This document shows, piece by piece, positions 61,699 through 64,000 of a stretch of DNA of 64,000 bases. Positions within the stretch are counted from its first letter, which is position 1. Each line of letters opens with the position of its first letter. Location: contig CALEGD010000065.1 of the NCBI GenBank assembly GCA_937877075.1, positions 15,796-79,795 on the forward strand, written 5' to 3'. The notes under the pieces are model-generated. The model was not told the DNA's origin and searched no databases. It saw nothing but the letters and a program-made list of their open reading frames with translations. The stretch comes from an uncultured Acholeplasmatales bacterium. GTDB taxonomy: Bacteria; Bacillota_I; Bacilli_A; ML615J-28; CAG-698. The position numbers and the translations under genes were made by a program.

Positions 61699-62064
61699 TC
61701 ATTTGGAATTAATAAGAGGTAGATATTGATCAATTGATAATGTCTTTTCTACTCCTTTATTGAACAAAGTTATTCGCCAGATATCATCTTGTAATATAGG
61801 TAAATAAAACATATGTCCAGTTTGAAGTGAAGCTTGAATATAACACTTTTTAAGTTCTTCTATCTTAGAAATATTCATGTTTTTGACAAAGGCAAATTCT
61901 GATGATTGATTCAAACTTTTTACCTCAAAGATGTGGATCCTTACAAACATATCCTTCATAATAAAATCGAGATACGAAGAATGTATACCATCTAAATGGT
62001 ATTCAAATATAACAGTTGATTCTGGAACATAGTTCTTTCCCGAAAGAAATATTTCTTTTTTCAC
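61699..62064 (-). pseudogene. C-terminal remnant of a helicase/restriction-type nuclease
   Basis: The minus strand encodes 121 aa from a GTG at 62064. SSYLDFIMKDMFVRIHIFEV followed by KSLN is a PD-(D/E)xK-like core (D33, E47, K49), as at the C-terminus of many DEAD/DEAH helicase-nuclease proteins. An in-frame TAA lies directly before the GTG, and upstream DNA in other frames reads LIKKSNPNVGSINPFGEV, in keeping with the lost part of the same gene. No ribosome site is seen. It is the gene nearest the tRNA-Leu end of the island. Confidence 0.5.
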
Positions 62065-62714
62065 TTATGACTATATCTTTTTAAACTTCACCAAACGGAT
62101 TGATTGAACCTACATTAGGATTGCTTTTTTTTATCAGTTTAGCAAAAGTATATTAGACGCCTATGCAATAGTTTGTTTTGCAACATCTTCTTTTTTCATA
62201 GATTTCAATCTCCATTTTATTGATATATAACATAACTGTGATATTATAACAAAACAAATTGGAAATATCAACCTTGTGAAATATATAACTGTTTATAATA
62301 TTTTTTACACATAATCAATATTGGTTCTATATAATTATAAAGTCAATAAAGGATTTCATTCAATTAGAGATAATACCATTAAAATTATGGTAAAAATTTA
62401 TGGTGAAAATTATTCCGTGGTGGGAAATACAATTATTAGAAAATCGGAAAAACGATTACAGGGCAATTTCAGAGCCTAAATAAGCCATGTCATATTTATT
62501 GGTCTCATTCTATACAGTCGAACCATTTTATGAGTAAATTATTGTTAAAACAAGCAAAAATGATCATTTTAAAGAATTTTTTCTTCCCATCAATTTCCCA
62601 CTTTTTATGAAAATGACATTATCCGAATTATGAAAATAAATGAAAATTGATTATAGGGCGAATTTAACGCCTAAAATCGCATTTTAGAAAAATGCGATGA
62701 AAATATCATATAAA
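62065..62714. repeat. Island right boundary: gene-free DNA with boundary repeats
   Basis: No intact gene. It holds GGTGGGAAATAC (62419-62430), a 22-bp element at 62459-62480 (GGGCAATTTCAGAGCC core), TTCCCATCAATTTCCCACT (62584-62602), and a hairpin-like element at 62654-62676 with GGCG and CGCC arms followed by TAAAA. The latter two recur near the left boundary. Confidence 0.5.
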
Positions 62715-62731
62715 TGGTGCCACTGGCCGGA
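62712..62731. other. att-like direct repeat at tRNA-Leu
   Basis: Identical over 20 bp to 51071-51090. It covers the tRNA-Leu 3' end and 3 bp beyond, the classic attachment core for tyrosine-recombinase elements. Confidence 0.75.
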
Positions 62732-62801
62732 TTCGAACCGGCACGCCTTGGAAGGCGCTTGATTTTGAGTCAAGTTTGTCTACCAGTTTCAACACAGTGG
62801 C
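62715..62801 (-). tRNA. tRNA-Leu(CAA)
   Basis: An 87-nt class II tRNA. Acceptor GCCACTG/CAGTGGC, discriminator A, encoded CCA, anticodon stem CTTGA/TCAAG with loop CTCAAAA (anticodon CAA), long variable arm CGCC-TTCCAA-GGCG, and T-arm GCCGGTTCGAATCCGGC. All regular pairs are present. Its 3' 16 bases are duplicated at 51075-51090, marking it as the target of an integrated element. Confidence 0.95.
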
Positions 62802-63053
62802 ATGCTTAATTATTATACTATAAATCACTTGAAATATCAAGATTATTATTTAAAAACCAACTGTTTTTTGATATTGTAAATTCTAACAATCTCTCAAACT
62901 TTTTCTTCTATAGCAATAAACTCAAAAAATAAAAGTTGTAGGTTTTGTGGAAGAAAAATAATTATAGATTAGTTAAAAGTGATATGTTATAATTAGATTA
63001 CAAATTAAAGACGGAATCTTTATTTGTGAAAAAAATAATGGAAGGATTAAGCT

Positions 63054-64000
63054 ATGTTAGAAGTAAAGAATCTTACAAAAACGTACGTCCCAAAAAAAGG
63101 AGTTCCAGTCGTAGCGCTAAACGATGTGAGTTTAAAGATCGAAGATAAAGGTTTAGTCTTTATTCTTGGAAAATCCGGGAGTGGTAAGTCTACGCTTCTT
63201 AATCTACTTGGAGGTCTTGACAAGTATGATAAAGGGGATATTATCATTAAAGGCAAATCAACAAAAGATTTTACTCAAGGAGATTTTGACTCTTACCGTA
63301 ACACTTATGTTGGTTTTATTTTTCAAGAATACAATATTCTTGATGATTTCTCTGTCGGTGCAAATATTGCTCTTGCAATTGAATTACAAGGAAGAAAAGC
63401 AAGTAATCAAGAAGTTAACCATATTTTAAATACCCTTGATCTCGAAGGTCATGGTATTAGAAGAACAAATGAGTTATCCGGCGGTCAAAAACAAAGGATT
63501 GCAATTGCCAGGGCTTTGGTAAAGAATCCGGATATTATTCTTGCGGATGAACCAACGGGAGCCTTAGACAGTAAAACTGGTATCCAAATTTTTGATATTC
63601 TTAAGAAACTTTCCAAAGAAAAACTAGTATTAGTTGTTTCTCATGACAGAGAGTTTGCGGAAAGATATGGTGATAGGGTTATTGAACTGGCTGATGGGAA
63701 AATCATCAGCGATATTACTAAAACAACCATTACAAACGGACAAAAAGAAACTAATGTTCAATATGTAGAAAAAGAAGGTTTGGTCGTCAGAGAAGGTTAT
63801 AAATTAACCAGTAAAGATTTAGAAATGATCAACCTCTATCTTGAAAAAGAGAAAAGTCTTAATTTAATCACTAAAAGTGGAGAAGATTTCCATACTCAAA
63901 ATGTATTTGTTGATACAGAAGATCGAGTTGATCTAAAACAGTATTCAAGTGCATTCACAATGATAAAATCACATCTCCCCTTTAAAATGGCTTTTAGAAT
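63054..64000 (+). CDS. ABC transporter ATPase, probably fused to a permease (partial)
   Basis: Open to the window end, 315 residues visible. The N-terminal ~230 aa are a MacB/LolD/BceA-type ATPase: Walker A GKSGSGKST (about 40-48), LSGGQKQRIAIARAL signature, Walker B IILADEPTGALD, and SHD. A linker follows, ending in SHLPFKMAFR at the window edge. That ending looks like the first cytoplasmic helix of a FtsX-type permease, as in fused exporters of Mollicutes and Bacillota. A GGAAGG site lies before the ATG. It is outside the island. The export substrate is unknown. Confidence 0.85.
   Translation, partial: MLEVKNLTKTYVPKKGVPVVALNDVSLKIEDKGLVFILGKSGSGKSTLLNLLGGLDKYDKGDIIIKGKSTKDFTQGDFDSYRNTYVGFIFQEYNILDDFSVGANIALAIELQGRKASNQEVNHILNTLDLEGHGIRRTNELSGGQKQRIAIARALVKNPDIILADEPTGALDSKTGIQIFDILKKLSKEKLVLVVSHDREFAERYGDRVIELADGKIISDITKTTITNGQKETNVQYVEKEGLVVREGYKLTSKDLEMINLYLEKEKSLNLITKSGEDFHTQNVFVDTEDRVDLKQYSSAFTMIKSHLPFKMAFR

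Overview
The window is AT-rich DNA from a low-GC bacterium of the Bacillota/Mollicutes kind. UGA is used as an ordinary stop and UGG codes Trp, so this is not a Mycoplasma-type code. Secreted proteins are lipoproteins, or carry a signal peptide and a C-terminal membrane segment with a basic tail. No LPXTG sorting signal was seen in the three large proteins of the sugar operon. An Acholeplasma/Izemoplasma/Haloplasma-like relative is my best guess; this is inference.

Region 1 (1-6.1 kb): an ABC-2 exporter operon (minus strand, cut by the window edge), a Gfo/Idh/MocA oxidoreductase, a bidomain CHR (chromate-type) transporter with a textbook sigma-A promoter and a 95-nt leader, and a class I methyltransferase.

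Region 2 (6.2-32.4 kb): a large carbohydrate locus. One tight minus-strand operon encodes a GH63-like glucosidase, a family-4-like glycosyltransferase, a KdsD/GutQ-type sugar-phosphate isomerase and a ribokinase. A mandelate-racemase-family enzyme is divergent to it. A second minus-strand operon (29.1 to 12.1 kb) runs: solute-binding lipoprotein, 1491-aa surface protein with a phosphoesterase domain, 460-aa surface protein, GH172 enzyme, two ABC permeases, a transport ATPase fused to a GH13_18-type phosphorylase, and a 1315-aa surface protein. An AraC regulator, a second copy of the glycosyltransferase and an esterase lie upstream. Together they look like capture, import and phosphorolytic or hydrolytic breakdown of an oligosaccharide.

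Region 3 (32.4-51 kb): accessory DNA. It holds a Phd/RelE-type toxin-antitoxin pair, small membrane proteins, several frame-broken genes, a phage portal remnant, a giant (2836 aa) BspA-like leucine-rich-repeat lipoprotein, an HD hydrolase, and a fused XRE-HTH/GIN-domain protein.

Region 4 (51.07-62.73 kb): an apparent genomic island bounded by a 20-bp duplication of the 3' end of tRNA-Leu(CAA). It carries a degenerate tRNA-Pro, an XRE regulator with two strong operators and two membrane genes, a Ser/Thr-kinase-like gene, a HEPN-like broken gene, lipoproteins, a helicase-nuclease remnant, and four copies of a GTC/GAC-rich intergenic repeat. No integrase was seen. After tRNA-Leu the window ends inside an ABC transporter ATPase probably fused to a permease.
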